The notes under the pieces: model-generated
What the model was told of the DNA's origin: nothing
The model's input: the letters and a program-made list of their open reading frames with translations, nothing else
The model's database searches: none
Shown here: positions 42,227-51,580 of the stretch, piece after piece
Numbering within the stretch: the first letter of the stretch is position 1
How the letters are laid out: each line of letters opens with the position of its first letter
Program-made: the position numbers and the translations under genes
NCBI RefSeq assembly: GCF_023145115.1
Contig: NZ_JAGLEJ010000037.1
Span: 131,952 to 195,951, forward strand
Reading direction: 5' to 3'
Origin: Algiphilus sp.
Lineage (GTDB): Bacteria; Pseudomonadota; Gammaproteobacteria; Nevskiales; Nevskiaceae
DNA: 64,000 bases

Positions 42227-43747
42227 ATGAGGCTGCACGTCTGGCTGCTGGCGCTCTCCCTGGTGGCGCTCGGTCTGGGTATGGCGTGGTACAAGCACAG
42301 CGCGCTGGGCTTTCCGCTCACCGCTCAGGCCACCACCGATACCTGGATCGTGGAGGCCCGGCTCGGATTCGTGCCCATCGGCGGGGCAGTCAAGGCCGAG
42401 CTCATGCTGCCCGAGGATCCGCCCGGGTACCGGGTGCTCGAGGAGAACTTCATATCGCGCGGCTACGGTGTCGCCGTCGAGCGCATCGACGGCCAGCGCA
42501 CGGCGGTGTGGACGCAGCGGCGCCCCAGTGGCCGCCAGGCGCTGTTCTACCGCGCCACCATGCTGCCGCAGGAAATGCAGCGCGAGGCCGAGGCGGAGTC
42601 ACCCGCCCCGCCCCCGGTTCCCGAGTACGAGGAGCCCTATCTGCAGGCGGTCAACTCGGTGCTGGACGAGGTGCGCAGCCGTTCCGCGGATGTCGCCACC
42701 TTCGCCTCGATGCTGATGCAGATGCTCGCCAGCCCCGAGGGCAACGACAACATCCGTCTGATGCTCGAGGGCAAGCGCTCGGATGTCGACAAGGTGGCCA
42801 CTGCCATCCACATGCTGGCGGGTGCGCGCATCCCGGCGCGCATGGTGCGCGGCATCACGCTCGAGGACGGCGCGCGCGATCTGCAGCCCTCGACCTGGCT
42901 GGAGGTCCACAACGGAAGCCGCTGGGTGCCCATCAATCCGGCCAACGGCAACACCGGCTATCCCGACAACTTCGTCAAGTGGTGGAAGAGCGAGGCCGAT
43001 CCGGCGCGCGTCACGCGCGCCCGCGAGGTCAACGTGCGCTTCGCCTCCAAGCGCAGCCAGCTCGATGCCATGGAAGCGCTCAGCGAGGGCACGCAGACGG
43101 GTACCTCCGGGTTCGTGGAGTTCTCCCTGCTCAACCTGCCGGTGCAGACACAGAACCTCTACCGCATCCTGCTGCTGGTGCCGCTCGGCGTGCTGCTCAT
43201 CGTGGTGCTCCGCAACGTCGTCGGGGTCAAGACCTTCGGCACCTTCATGCCGGTGCTGATCGCCATCAGCTTCCGCGAGACCCAGCTCATCGGCGGCGTC
43301 GTGCTGTTCACCATCGTGACCGCGCTCGGGTTGTCGGTGCGCTTCTACCTGGAGCGGCTGAAGCTGCTCCTGGTCCCGCGCCTGGCGGCCGTGGTGGTGG
43401 TGGTCATCCTGCTCATCGCGATGCTCAGCGTGCTCAGCTACCAGCTGCGCCTGCCCACCGGCCTGTCCGTCTCGCTGTTCCCCATCGTCATCCTGGCGAT
43501 GACCATCGAGCGCATGTCCATCGTCTGGGAGGAGCACGGGCCCGGCGAGTCGCTGCGTCAGGGGCTCGGCAGCCTGCTGGTGGCGGTGGCCGCCTATCTG
43601 CTCATGTTCCAGAGCAACATGGAGCACCTCATGCTGGTCTTCCCGGAGCTGCTGCTGGTGGTGCTCGCCATCGTGCTGCTGCTCGGGCGCTACACCGGCT
43701 ACCGCCTCACCGAGCTGGTGCGCTTCCGCAACATGGAGTCCGATTGA
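42227..43747 (+). CDS. Inactive-transglutaminase, multi-TM membrane protein
   Basis: The 506-residue protein has an N-terminal TM anchor, a periplasmic segment with a degenerate transglutaminase-like domain (ATAIHMLAGARIPARMVRG; TWLEVHNGSRWVPINPANG, no catalytic cysteine seen), then about seven transmembrane helices from residue 305 on. This matches the family described as inactive transglutaminase fused to 7 TM helices. The stop overlaps the RimK-like ligase start (TGATG). With its neighbours it probably acts in a periplasmic peptide-modification system of unknown purpose. Confidence 0.82.
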   Translation: MRLHVWLLALSLVALGLGMAWYKHSALGFPLTAQATTDTWIVEARLGFVPIGGAVKAELMLPEDPPGYRVLEENFISRGYGVAVERIDGQRTAVWTQRRPSGRQALFYRATMLPQEMQREAEAESPAPPPVPEYEEPYLQAVNSVLDEVRSRSADVATFASMLMQMLASPEGNDNIRLMLEGKRSDVDKVATAIHMLAGARIPARMVRGITLEDGARDLQPSTWLEVHNGSRWVPINPANGNTGYPDNFVKWWKSEADPARVTRAREVNVRFASKRSQLDAMEALSEGTQTGTSGFVEFSLLNLPVQTQNLYRILLLVPLGVLLIVVLRNVVGVKTFGTFMPVLIAISFRETQLIGGVVLFTIVTALGLSVRFYLERLKLLLVPRLAAVVVVVILLIAMLSVLSYQLRLPTGLSVSLFPIVILAMTIERMSIVWEEHGPGESLRQGLGSLLVAVAAYLLMFQSNMEHLMLVFPELLLVVLAIVLLLGRYTGYRLTELVRFRNMESD

Positions 43748-44706
43748 TGCGGTGGATCGCGTCGCCCTGGGCGCTGCGCCGGGCCGGCATCGCCGGGATG
43801 AACTGGCGCAACGCCGAGCTCATCGCCGAGCAGAATCCGCGCCGCTTCTATCCGCGCGTCGATGACAAGCTGCTCACCAAGAAGCTGGCCCAGGCCGCCG
43901 GCATCTCGGTGCCCGAGCTGTATGCCGAGGTGCGCACCAACCATGACGCCGCCGACATGCGGGAGATCCTGCGGACCCTCGACGATTTCGTCATCAAGCC
44001 CGCACACGGCGCCGGCGGCGAGGGTGTGACGGTGGTGGTCGGCCGTTCCGGCGAGATGTTCCGCAAGGCCAGCGGCGCGCTCATCGGCGAGGATGCGCTG
44101 ACCCATCACGTCTCCAACATCCTCTCCGGGATGTACAGCCTGGGCGGGCGGCCGGACACGGCGATGATCGAGCAGCGCGTGATCTTCGACCCGCTGTTCG
44201 AGCGCATCACCCATCAGGGCGTGCCCGACATCCGCACCGTGGTCTATCGTGGCGTGCCCATCATGGCGATGGTGCGCCTTCCCACCCGCCTGGCCGACGG
44301 CAAGGCCAACCTGCATCAGGGCGCGGTGGGTGCCGGTGTCGACATCGGCAGCGGCACGCTGATGACCGGCATCTGGCAGAACGCGCCGACCGAACACCAC
44401 CCCGACACGCACAACCGCATCGCCGGTCTGCAGATCCCGCAGTGGGAGCGCCTGCTGGAGCTCGCCGCGCGCTGCTACGAGCTCACCGGGCTGGGCTATC
44501 TGGGCGTCGACGTGGTGCTGGACGCCTATCGCGGCCCGCTCATGCTCGAGCTCAATGCGCGCCCGGGGCTGAGCATCCAGCTCGCCAACCGTGCCGGTCT
44601 GCGCACGCGCGTCGGCACCGTCGACAGCGATGCCCCGCACGGCGCGCCGGCACCGGCCCGCGTGGCCTTCGCCATGGACGCGTTCAGGAGCGCGGCGACG
44701 GCGTAG
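43747..44706 (+). CDS. RimK-like alpha-L-glutamate ligase-type ATP-grasp protein
   Basis: The 319-residue ATP-grasp protein has DDFVIKPAHGAGGEGVTVVVG (ATP lysine and glycine loop), GYLGVDVVLDAYRGPLMLEL and the metal site ELNARPGLSIQLANR. Family members add glutamate or related amino acids to a carboxylate. It is the third gene of the RimB-like / membrane protein / RimK-like set. Its 3' end overlaps the convergent DNA glycosylase gene by 23 bases. Confidence 0.82.
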   Translation: MRWIASPWALRRAGIAGMNWRNAELIAEQNPRRFYPRVDDKLLTKKLAQAAGISVPELYAEVRTNHDAADMREILRTLDDFVIKPAHGAGGEGVTVVVGRSGEMFRKASGALIGEDALTHHVSNILSGMYSLGGRPDTAMIEQRVIFDPLFERITHQGVPDIRTVVYRGVPIMAMVRLPTRLADGKANLHQGAVGAGVDIGSGTLMTGIWQNAPTEHHPDTHNRIAGLQIPQWERLLELAARCYELTGLGYLGVDVVLDAYRGPLMLELNARPGLSIQLANRAGLRTRVGTVDSDAPHGAPAPARVAFAMDAFRSAATA

Positions 44707-45211
44707 CGGCGGTGCCCGCGTCGGCGTAGTCGGCGATCACCGACCACGCCCGCTCGCGCTCGGGCAGCGGGATGGACTGGTTGGCGGGGCTGGTCGACGG
44801 CAGGGCGTGCAGGCGCAGCGCCGGCCGCAGCCGCGTGCACTCGTCGGCGAGGTGGCGGCGGAACATCGCAACCGTGCGGCCGCCGTTCAGCAGGATCGCG
44901 CGGATGCCCGGATGGCGCTGGAGCAGACCGGGGATGTCGTTGGGCACTTCGCTGTCGCGTGCGATGGCGCCGTCCAGACTGCCGCGCCGGCGACAGCACG
45001 CGAGCACGTCCCAGAGCGCCACGCCGCGCGCGCACAGTGCCTGCATGCGGGCCTCGTAGGGCTGGCGTGCATCGATGCCCAGATGCAGCGCCATCATCGG
45101 CCAGAACAGGTTGCGCGGATGCGCGTAGTAGCGCTGGGCGCGCAGGGAGGCGGTGCCCGGCATCGAGCCGAGCACCAGCACCCGCGGCGCTTCCGCAGCC
45201 ACGGGCGGCAT
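44684..45211 (-). CDS. DNA-deoxyinosine/uracil glycosylase family protein
   Basis: The 175-residue protein has the HDG/MUG-type motif GSMPGTASLRAQRYYAHPRN followed by LFW, and a late LPSTSPAN block, both typical of hypoxanthine-DNA glycosylases of UDG family 6. It removes deaminated bases from DNA. The ATG at 45211 is chosen; a TTG 63 bases upstream would overlap the lipoprotein gene. Confidence 0.82.
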   Translation of the reverse strand: MPPVAAEAPRVLVLGSMPGTASLRAQRYYAHPRNLFWPMMALHLGIDARQPYEARMQALCARGVALWDVLACCRRRGSLDGAIARDSEVPNDIPGLLQRHPGIRAILLNGGRTVAMFRRHLADECTRLRPALRLHALPSTSPANQSIPLPERERAWSVIADYADAGTAATPSPRS

Positions 45212-45254
45212 GCTGACGAGCGCGCTCGCCGCGCGCTCGTCGCGTGCGGCCGTG

Positions 45255-45569
45255 CTACTGGAAGCGGCCGCCAACGATCCGGTCCCGGTCGTCGAGCTCG
45301 GCGAAGAAGCGGCTGTTGTTCATGCGCAACTCCTTGGTCGCGATGTCTCCGGGCAGCACCAGCGTGATGTCGGGATAGACGGCGCGGAACTCCTCCGGTG
45401 TCGGGGCGTACTCGTCGATGAAGGTGTGGAACTCCGGCACTTCCTGGACATTGCCGGGCCGCGGCGCAGGCAGCGAGCCGGTGCGCTCCTCATACACCAC
45501 GCAGGCGGCGAGCAGCGTGGCGGCGAGCGCGGGCACGAGGAAGCGGGCGAAACGGAGCGAGAGGGTCAT
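45255..45569 (-). CDS. Small lipoprotein
   Basis: The 104-residue protein has a signal peptide ending in the lipobox LAAC (cysteine at about 23) and a short, acidic, mostly polar mature part without a known domain. It lies just upstream of the DNA glycosylase gene, with which it may be cotranscribed. Function is unknown. Confidence 0.7.
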   Translation of the reverse strand: MTLSLRFARFLVPALAATLLAACVVYEERTGSLPAPRPGNVQEVPEFHTFIDEYAPTPEEFRAVYPDITLVLPGDIATKELRMNNSRFFAELDDRDRIVGGRFQ

Positions 45570-45623
45570 GATGGTCCCCGATCAGGATGGATGTTCCCAT
45601 TATGCGGTGTCGGTGCATCGACG

Positions 45624-46583
45624 CTACCGTGCCAGTGATACCGGCTGCCCCAGCGGCAGCGTCGCGAACCGGATGCCCGGGCGCGCCGCGCGCGCGGCGG
45701 ACAGGAAGCCGGGCAGGTCGACGCCCAGCGGCAGCGGCTGCAGCGGCGCCGAGAGCGGGCGGGTGAAGTCGTCCCAGTGCACGGCATAGACTTGGTCGGC
45801 GTCCACCGTGTCCACCACCGCCGCGAGATAGCGCGGCAGGTCGTCGATCATCGCGACCCCCAGCAGCACGGTATCGGCCCTGACCGCGCGCAGGGCGCCC
45901 GGCTCGAAGCCCGCGCTGCCGTGATGCAGCACGCTCCCGTCCGGGTGCGTCACCGCGATCGACCAGGCGCCGCCGAGGCGGTAGGCCAGCGCCGTCGCCG
46001 GCGGTGTCAGCGGGGCATCGATGGTGCCGCGCGGGCGCCCGCCGGTGGCGCCGGCGTGCCGGGAGGGATGGAAGCGCAGCGTGAAGGCGCCGGCATCGAC
46101 CGCCATGCCCGGCGCCACCGTCACGATGCGCGACTCGGGCAGGCCCGCGCCGCGCCCGATATTGGCGGTGCTCGCCGAGCCCACCAGCCGGGCGCCGGTA
46201 AGCCGCGCGACCAGGCCGGCGTCGAGAGCGTGGTCGTAGTGGGAATGCGATACCGCGACGGCGTCGAGGCGCTGCACGCCGAGGCGTTTCAGCCACGCCC
46301 GCACGCGTGCCTCGTCCGGTGCGACCGGCCGGTTCAGCACCAGGCCGAGCTTGTCCGGCCGGCGCGTGAAGAAGGGGTCGATCATGACCGCGCTGTCGCC
46401 GTTGCGCAGCAGTGCGCCGGAGACGCCGAGCCATGTCACGGTGGTGGCGCCGTCGGCAGCGGTGGTCGCGACGTCCGTCGGCGCCGGGCCGGGGCGCGGC
46501 CAGTGCAGCCAGACGACCAGCGCGACGGCGCCCAGCGCGATGCCGGTCAGCGCAACGAACAGGATGCGACGCAGCGTGCGCAT
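45624..46583 (-). CDS. Membrane-anchored MBL-fold metallo-hydrolase
   Basis: The 319-residue protein has an N-terminal transmembrane segment (RILFVALTGIALGAVALVV) and a metallo-beta-lactamase fold with SHSHYDHALD and later metal histidines (HPSRHAG, VHWDDF). It resembles the UlaG/NAPE-PLD-like branch. It acts in the periplasm or on the membrane surface; the substrate is unknown. It starts one base from the end of the methyltransferase gene and is probably in its operon. Confidence 0.82.
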   Translation of the reverse strand: MRTLRRILFVALTGIALGAVALVVWLHWPRPGPAPTDVATTAADGATTVTWLGVSGALLRNGDSAVMIDPFFTRRPDKLGLVLNRPVAPDEARVRAWLKRLGVQRLDAVAVSHSHYDHALDAGLVARLTGARLVGSASTANIGRGAGLPESRIVTVAPGMAVDAGAFTLRFHPSRHAGATGGRPRGTIDAPLTPPATALAYRLGGAWSIAVTHPDGSVLHHGSAGFEPGALRAVRADTVLLGVAMIDDLPRYLAAVVDTVDADQVYAVHWDDFTRPLSAPLQPLPLGVDLPGFLSAARAARPGIRFATLPLGQPVSLAR

Positions 46584-46584
46584 G

Positions 46585-47433
46585 TCAGGCCCCCGGCAGC
46601 CGGTCGTGGGCGCTGGCGCAGAGGATGCGCACGCGTCCGGTCGCCCCGCTGCCGCCCGCTCCGGAACCCGTGACGGCGTCCGGCGCCAGCAGCGCGCTGC
46701 TTCGCCAGCCATCGCGCCTGGCGCGTGCGTGCAGCGCCCCGGCGTCGGTGAAATGCAGCCGCACCGCGCCGCGCACCATCACCGACAGGGCAGCCAGGAA
46801 GCCGCGCGTCAGCAGGTCGCCGTTGTCGGAGGCCAGGTAGGTATCGGCGAGATAGAGCGATGCCGGGAAGCGCCGCATGCCGGCGCTGGCGTCCTGCCAG
46901 AGTTGATCGACGGTCTGGAGCGGGAGGTAGTTCAGCAGCCCCTCGCTGATGATGGCGACGCCGCGGTCGGGCGCGAGCGCGCCGAGCAGCGTGCGCAGGC
47001 TCAGCGGGCCGGTGGTGACGCCGGCGTCGAGCGCGCGCACCTCGTGGCCGCTGCTGAGGAGCCCGCCCCGCTGCAGGGCGCGCTGCTTGCGCGCCGCCAT
47101 CGCCGGCAGATCGGTCTCGATGTAGCGCAGGCCGGTGCCGAAGCGCTGCTTGAAGCGCCAGCCGCGGGCCGACTGTCCCGCGGCGAGCTCGATCACCTGC
47201 GATACGCCGCCGTCGACGATGGCGCGCGTCAGCAGCGCGTCGATGGCCACATGACGGGCGAGCAGCAGGCCCTCGAGCAGCGGGTCGGGGCGCAGCGGGG
47301 CCGACAGCCGCATGCCGGCCGCGAGCACCCTGTCGGGGAGCGGATGCAGCGCCGCCGGCGACAGCCCGTGTCGCCGCCACACCGCGCCGGTGTAGCGCGC
47401 CGTGGGACTGACGCGGGCAAAGTTCGACCACAT
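46585..47433 (-). CDS. LCM/TcmP-like SAM-dependent methyltransferase
   Basis: The 282-residue protein has the motif I variant VIELAAGQSARGWRF and later IISEGLLNYLPLQTV, typical of leucine-carboxyl/TcmP-type O-methyltransferases. The ATG follows GAGAGGAGG. It is divergent from the phospholipid-methyltransferase-like gene at 47595 and is followed directly by the MBL-fold gene. The substrate is unknown. Confidence 0.8.
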   Translation of the reverse strand: MWSNFARVSPTARYTGAVWRRHGLSPAALHPLPDRVLAAGMRLSAPLRPDPLLEGLLLARHVAIDALLTRAIVDGGVSQVIELAAGQSARGWRFKQRFGTGLRYIETDLPAMAARKQRALQRGGLLSSGHEVRALDAGVTTGPLSLRTLLGALAPDRGVAIISEGLLNYLPLQTVDQLWQDASAGMRRFPASLYLADTYLASDNGDLLTRGFLAALSVMVRGAVRLHFTDAGALHARARRDGWRSSALLAPDAVTGSGAGGSGATGRVRILCASAHDRLPGA

Positions 47434-47594
47434 GCGGAGCCTCCTCTCGCGGTGCGCGCGCCAGCATAGCGTCACTCCCGCACGGCATGACGCGGCGGTA
47501 TTCTCCCGCCGCGCGGATGACACGAACGTGACACACTGTGCCGGGGCGTGCCCGGCGCGCCCACAGGTCCAGGTCAGGCACGACCCGCGGAGGA

Positions 47595-48230
47595 ATGGCA
47601 GAGCACTTTCGCTATTTGCGGCGCTTCGTCGCCGCGCCGGCCCGCATCGGCAGCGTGGCACCGAGCTCGCAGTCGCTCGCCCGGGCCATGCTGCGCGGTA
47701 TCGACTGGGACGCGACCGGTGTCGTCGCGGAGCTCGGTGCCGGTACCGGCGTGTTCACGCAGGCGGTGGTCGGCGCGCTGGCGCCGGATGCGCGTTTCCT
47801 GGTCTTCGAGACCGAGCCCGCGCTGCGCCGCGATCTGCTGCGGCGGTTCCCGTCACTGGAACTGCACGAGGACGCCGCTACGCTGGGGGCGACACTGGCG
47901 GCGGGCGGACTCGACGGCGCCGACTGCATCATCTCGGGCCTCCCCTTCGCCAACTTCCGCCCGCTGGTCCGGCAGAAGCTGCTTCGCGCCATATTCGGCG
48001 CCCTGCGCCCCGGTGGCGTGTTCGTGGGCTTCCAGTACTCGACCCAGCTGCGGCGCGAGCTGCGCGCCTGCTTCGGTGCCGTCGAGACCGAAGTGGTCCT
48101 GCGCAACGTGCCGCCGGCGGTTGTCTACCGCTGCCGGCGGCAGCCGCTCGACGCGCTGCACGGCCTGCCCGGCGACGCGCCGGCGGTCGACGCCGGCGCC
48201 CCCGTGATGGCGGCGCGCGCGGCCGACTGA
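47595..48230 (+). CDS. PmtA/KsgA-like SAM methyltransferase
   Basis: The 211-residue protein has ARIGSVAPSSQSLARAML followed by SAM motif I VVAELGAGTGVFTQ, then SGLPFANFRP. This is the pattern of bacterial phosphatidylethanolamine N-methyltransferase/rRNA adenine dimethylase-like proteins. The start is chosen by homology (MAEHFRYLRRF); GGAGGA sits unusually close to it, so a nearby alternative is possible. A role in phospholipid methylation is likely but not certain. Confidence 0.78.
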   Translation: MAEHFRYLRRFVAAPARIGSVAPSSQSLARAMLRGIDWDATGVVAELGAGTGVFTQAVVGALAPDARFLVFETEPALRRDLLRRFPSLELHEDAATLGATLAAGGLDGADCIISGLPFANFRPLVRQKLLRAIFGALRPGGVFVGFQYSTQLRRELRACFGAVETEVVLRNVPPAVVYRCRRQPLDALHGLPGDAPAVDAGAPVMAARAAD

Positions 48231-48249
48231 GGTCCGGAGCGCGCCGCCC

Positions 48250-48714
48250 TCAGGCGGGCCGGCCGCGGTACATGCGGGAGAAGCCCGCCGGCGCCGCGTG
48301 GTCGTGCGTCTTGGGTTTCGGCGCCGGCCCCTCCAGCGCGTGGCCGCGATAGCTGCGGCGCTGGACGTCCTCCTGACTGGGCGGCGGCCGGTCCAGCACG
48401 TGCTTGAGGGCGGTCATCAGGGCGTCCTGCAGCGCGTTCATGCGCAGCGGGCGCGCGATGCCGTGCTCGGGACAGTCGCCGTGCTCGGCATAGGGCACGA
48501 TCACGGCATCGTTCTCGGCCGCGAAGCGGCTGGCGAGATTCTGGCCATCCGGAGCGCCGGTGTTGAGGATGATGATCTCGGCCTGGGCGGCGTCCGACTC
48601 CCACTGCAGATCGGCGGGGAGTCGGCTCTGGATGACGGAGCTGGCCGCGACAAGAGCCCGCGATTGCGTCTCTGCGACGCCGATCACGGCCACGCTGACG
48701 GTATTTCGCTTCAT
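48250..48714 (-). CDS. Receiver-like domain protein of unknown function
   Basis: The 154-residue protein begins MKRNTVSVAVIGVAETQSR, an alternating beta/alpha pattern like a degenerate response-regulator receiver (IIILNTG at strand 3, AVIVPYAEHG at strand 4). No clear phosphoacceptor Asp is present. The C-terminal 45 residues are basic and disordered. It is convergent with the 47595 methyltransferase. No specific role can be given. Confidence 0.6.
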   Translation of the reverse strand: MKRNTVSVAVIGVAETQSRALVAASSVIQSRLPADLQWESDAAQAEIIILNTGAPDGQNLASRFAAENDAVIVPYAEHGDCPEHGIARPLRMNALQDALMTALKHVLDRPPPSQEDVQRRSYRGHALEGPAPKPKTHDHAAPAGFSRMYRGRPA

Positions 48715-48879
48715 CTCGGGTCTCGCGATACTTGGTACCCGTATGAAGCAAGGATCGGGCCAGTTCGCCGTCGGCTGCAAGGTGATGATTTTGTTGCGGT
48801 CGGCCTGCGCGCTCCGGTGTGCCGTGCGCTATCGCAGCGCAGCAAAGGCCGCATCGGGCCGCCGCGTGCACCTAAATGA

Positions 48880-49413
48880 TCATTCGGTCAGATCGCGGAA
48901 CATGACGAAGGCGTCCACGAATCCGTGGCGCGGATGCCGGAACGCCCCGGGCAGCCGGCCCACCGTCGAGAAACCCATGCGGTCCCACAGCGCCTTGGCG
49001 CCGGTGTTGGTCGCCACCACCAGGTTGTACTGCATGGCGCGATAGCCGAGGCGCCGGGCTTCCGCCAGCGAATGCGCGCACATCGCGCGGCCGATGCCGC
49101 GGCCGCGCGCTTCGGGGGCGACGATGTAGCCGCAGTTGCAGACGTGCGCACCCAGGCCGGGCTGGTTGGGCTTGATGAGATAGGTGCCGACGATGACGCC
49201 GCCGCGATCCTCCGCGACGAAGGTCGCCTGCGGGGCCTCGATCCATGCCTGATGGGCCTCGTCGATCCCGATGGCGGGATCGTGGGGATGGCTCTCGCCG
49301 CTGCGGAACTCGTTGCGCAGGACGGGCCATACGGCCTCCCAGTCGGCCGGCGCGAAGGCGCGGATGGTGCAGCCGGTGTCACTGCCGGATGGTGGTGCGG
49401 ATCGCGCGGGCAT
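48880..49413 (-). CDS. GNAT-family N-acetyltransferase
   Basis: The 177-residue protein has the acetyl-CoA loop VAPEARGRGIGRAMC and the C-terminal NTGAKALWDRMGF helix typical of GNAT proteins. The ATG at 49413 is used; a longer reading upstream has low-complexity sequence without a ribosome site. The substrate is unknown. Confidence 0.82.
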   Translation of the reverse strand: MPARSAPPSGSDTGCTIRAFAPADWEAVWPVLRNEFRSGESHPHDPAIGIDEAHQAWIEAPQATFVAEDRGGVIVGTYLIKPNQPGLGAHVCNCGYIVAPEARGRGIGRAMCAHSLAEARRLGYRAMQYNLVVATNTGAKALWDRMGFSTVGRLPGAFRHPRHGFVDAFVMFRDLTE

Positions 49414-49555
49414 GCTAGAACGCGATGGATGGCCACGGGTGGAGGGCGCATCGTGCCACGCGCCGGCGCGGCGCGCGAAGGATGGCACGCGTCCTGCTTG
49501 GTGGCAGATGGACACCGCGGCCGTTCCCGATCGCGGTTGCCCCGCTGGAGGAGCC

Positions 49556-50311
49556 GTGAAACGACTGAATGACAACAGCGGCTATGTGGCCTGGGCCGCT
49601 GCGCTGCTCTCCGGCCTGCCACTGTTCGCGTGGCAGGCCTATCGTCTGCGACGCGACACGCCGCGGCTGGAGGAAGCCCCCGGCCCCCGGGAGGGCGAGG
49701 TGACCGGCGAGGCGCCGGTCATCCGGCTCGCCGTCATCGGAGAGTCCACTGCCGCCGGTGTCGGCGCGCCGGACCATGCGCGCGGACTCGCCGGCCGGAG
49801 TGCGGCGGCGCTGGCAGCGCGCACCGGGCGCGCCGTGCGCTGGAGCGCGCACGGGCACAACGGGGCCACGGCGCGGCAGACGCGCTATCGCCACGTGCCG
49901 GAGGTCGATCGCGGCACCGGCGTGGTCGTGGTGGCCCTCGGCGTCAACGACGTGCTCTCCGGATGTGCGCCGGAAACGTGGCGGCACAACCTCGAGAAGC
50001 TGCTGGCCTCGACGCGGCGCCGTGCCCCGGGCGCCATCATCGTGGTGAGCGCGGTGCCGCCGATGGGGCACTTCCCGGCCATCCCGCAGCCGCTGCGCGC
50101 GCTGCTGGGCGTGCGCGCCCAGGCCTTCGACCGCATCAGCGCGCTGGTCGCGGCGGCCTGCCCGCGGGCGCTCTATGTGCCGCTGCCCTACGAGGGCGGC
50201 AGCGACTATTTCTGCGAGGACCGCTTCCACCCCTCGGCGCTGGGCTACGACCGCTGGGGCACCCTCACCGGCGAGGCGGCGGCACTGCGCATTCAGTCGG
50301 CCGCTTCCTGA
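49556..50311 (+). CDS. SGNH/GDSL-family hydrolase with N-terminal anchor
   Basis: The 251-residue protein starts at GTG after GGAGGAGCC. It has an N-terminal hydrophobic segment (YVAWAAALLSGLPLFAWQAY), block I IGESTAAGVG, VALGVNDVL, and the late catalytic DRFHPSALGY. These are esterase/lipase-type serine hydrolase motifs. It is probably membrane-anchored and periplasmic. It overlaps the end of the convergent dehydrogenase-cupin gene by 19 bases. Confidence 0.85.
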   Translation: MKRLNDNSGYVAWAAALLSGLPLFAWQAYRLRRDTPRLEEAPGPREGEVTGEAPVIRLAVIGESTAAGVGAPDHARGLAGRSAAALAARTGRAVRWSAHGHNGATARQTRYRHVPEVDRGTGVVVVALGVNDVLSGCAPETWRHNLEKLLASTRRRAPGAIIVVSAVPPMGHFPAIPQPLRALLGVRAQAFDRISALVAAACPRALYVPLPYEGGSDYFCEDRFHPSALGYDRWGTLTGEAAALRIQSAAS

Positions 50312-51510
50312 TAGCAGCCGGGACGGAAGCGGGGCGTGCACACGGCGAGGAAGATCAGCTCGCCGTCGCCGGTGTTGGTGATGCGCTGCGGCGCCTCGGG
50401 CGGGATGAGCAGCGCATCGCCGCGCGCCAGCGGGTGGCGCTCGCCCGCGACTTCGGCGGTGCCGGTACCGGAGAGCACCACGTAGCGCTCGGCGGTGCCG
50501 GTCAGCGCGTGCATGCGCGTGCTGCCACCCGCCGGTACGCGCGCCTCGACGATCGACACGGCGTCGTCCTCGCCGGCATTCCACCACTCGCTGATCCAGC
50601 AGCCCTCCTCGAACCAGTAGGGCTCGGGTGCCGGTGAGCGCCGCGGGCGCGTGCGGCGCGCGCGCAGCTGGCGGTAGAGCCCGGAGATGTCGTCGTCGCC
50701 GTGCCCGGCATCGACCAGGGCGGCGTAGTCCGCCACCGTGCGGTCGACCACCGGCAGCGGCAGGTCGCGATCGGCGGCCATGCGCTGGCTGATGCGCAGA
50801 TCCTTGAGATGCAGGTCCATGCGGAAGCCGGGCGGATACGCGCCCGCGACCATCGTGCGTCCGCGGTTGTTGACGAACCAGGAACCGGCGGCGCCGCTGC
50901 CCACCACCTCCACCACCTGATCGGGGTCGAGGCCGCTGGCCTCGGCCAGCGCCAGGCCCTCGCAGACGGCCTGGTTGATGCCGGCCGCCATGACCTGGTT
51001 GACGGCCTTGCAGGCCTGGCCCGCGCCGATCGCGCCGAGGTGCACCCAGCGCTTGCCCATGGCCTCGAACAGCGGGCCGGCCTCCGCGACATCGGCTTCG
51101 GCCCCGCCCACCATGAAGGTCAGCGTGCCCTGGCGCGCGCCCTCGGCACCGCCGGTGACGGGGGCATCGACGAAGCGCGCGCCGACGCGTGCCAGTCGTG
51201 CCGAAGCCTCGCGTGCAGTGGCGTCCGAGACGGTGGAAGCGTCGATGACGAGCCTGCCCGCGGCCTCGGGCACGCACAGCGCATCGACCACCGCCAGCAC
51301 CTCGGCATCGGCGCGGACGCACAGCACCACCGCGTCGGCGCCGTCCCAGAGGGCAGACGGTGTGTCCGCCCGCGTGACTCCGAGCTCGCCGGCACGCCGC
51401 GCGGCCTTCTCGGCGGTATGGCTCCACAGCCCCGCAAGGCAGCCCGCGGTGTGCAGATGCCCGGCCATGTGCCAGCCCATGGTGCCCAGTCCGATGAATC
51501 CCGCCCGCAT
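50293..51510 (-). CDS. 3-hydroxyisobutyrate dehydrogenase-like protein fused to a cupin
   Basis: Of 405 residues, about 1-285 are a beta-hydroxyacid dehydrogenase (MRAGFIGLGTMGWHMAGHL for NAD, VDAPVTGG, and the catalytic lysine in GQACKAVNQ). Residues about 295-405 are a cupin barrel (ALTGTAERYVVLSGTG; LARGDALLIPPEAPQRI). This combination is uncommon; the cupin could bind the acid substrate or a metal. An IS30 element lies 37 bases upstream of its start and may have changed its promoter. The exact substrate is unknown. Confidence 0.82.
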   Translation of the reverse strand: MRAGFIGLGTMGWHMAGHLHTAGCLAGLWSHTAEKAARRAGELGVTRADTPSALWDGADAVVLCVRADAEVLAVVDALCVPEAAGRLVIDASTVSDATAREASARLARVGARFVDAPVTGGAEGARQGTLTFMVGGAEADVAEAGPLFEAMGKRWVHLGAIGAGQACKAVNQVMAAGINQAVCEGLALAEASGLDPDQVVEVVGSGAAGSWFVNNRGRTMVAGAYPPGFRMDLHLKDLRISQRMAADRDLPLPVVDRTVADYAALVDAGHGDDDISGLYRQLRARRTRPRRSPAPEPYWFEEGCWISEWWNAGEDDAVSIVEARVPAGGSTRMHALTGTAERYVVLSGTGTAEVAGERHPLARGDALLIPPEAPQRITNTGDGELIFLAVCTPRFRPGCYQEAAD

Positions 51511-51546
51511 GTCCTGATCCTTCCGTTCGTCGATCGAAATGGTTGG

Positions 51547-51571
51547 TGGATTCCAGGCCCAAGTGCAACAC
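51547..51571 (+). repeat. Left terminal inverted repeat of the IS30 element
   Basis: It begins TGGATTC and ends AAGTGCAACAC; the right end at 52616-52640 reads the same on the opposite strand with four mismatches. Confidence 0.8.
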
Positions 51572-51580
51572 CGTTGGTCA

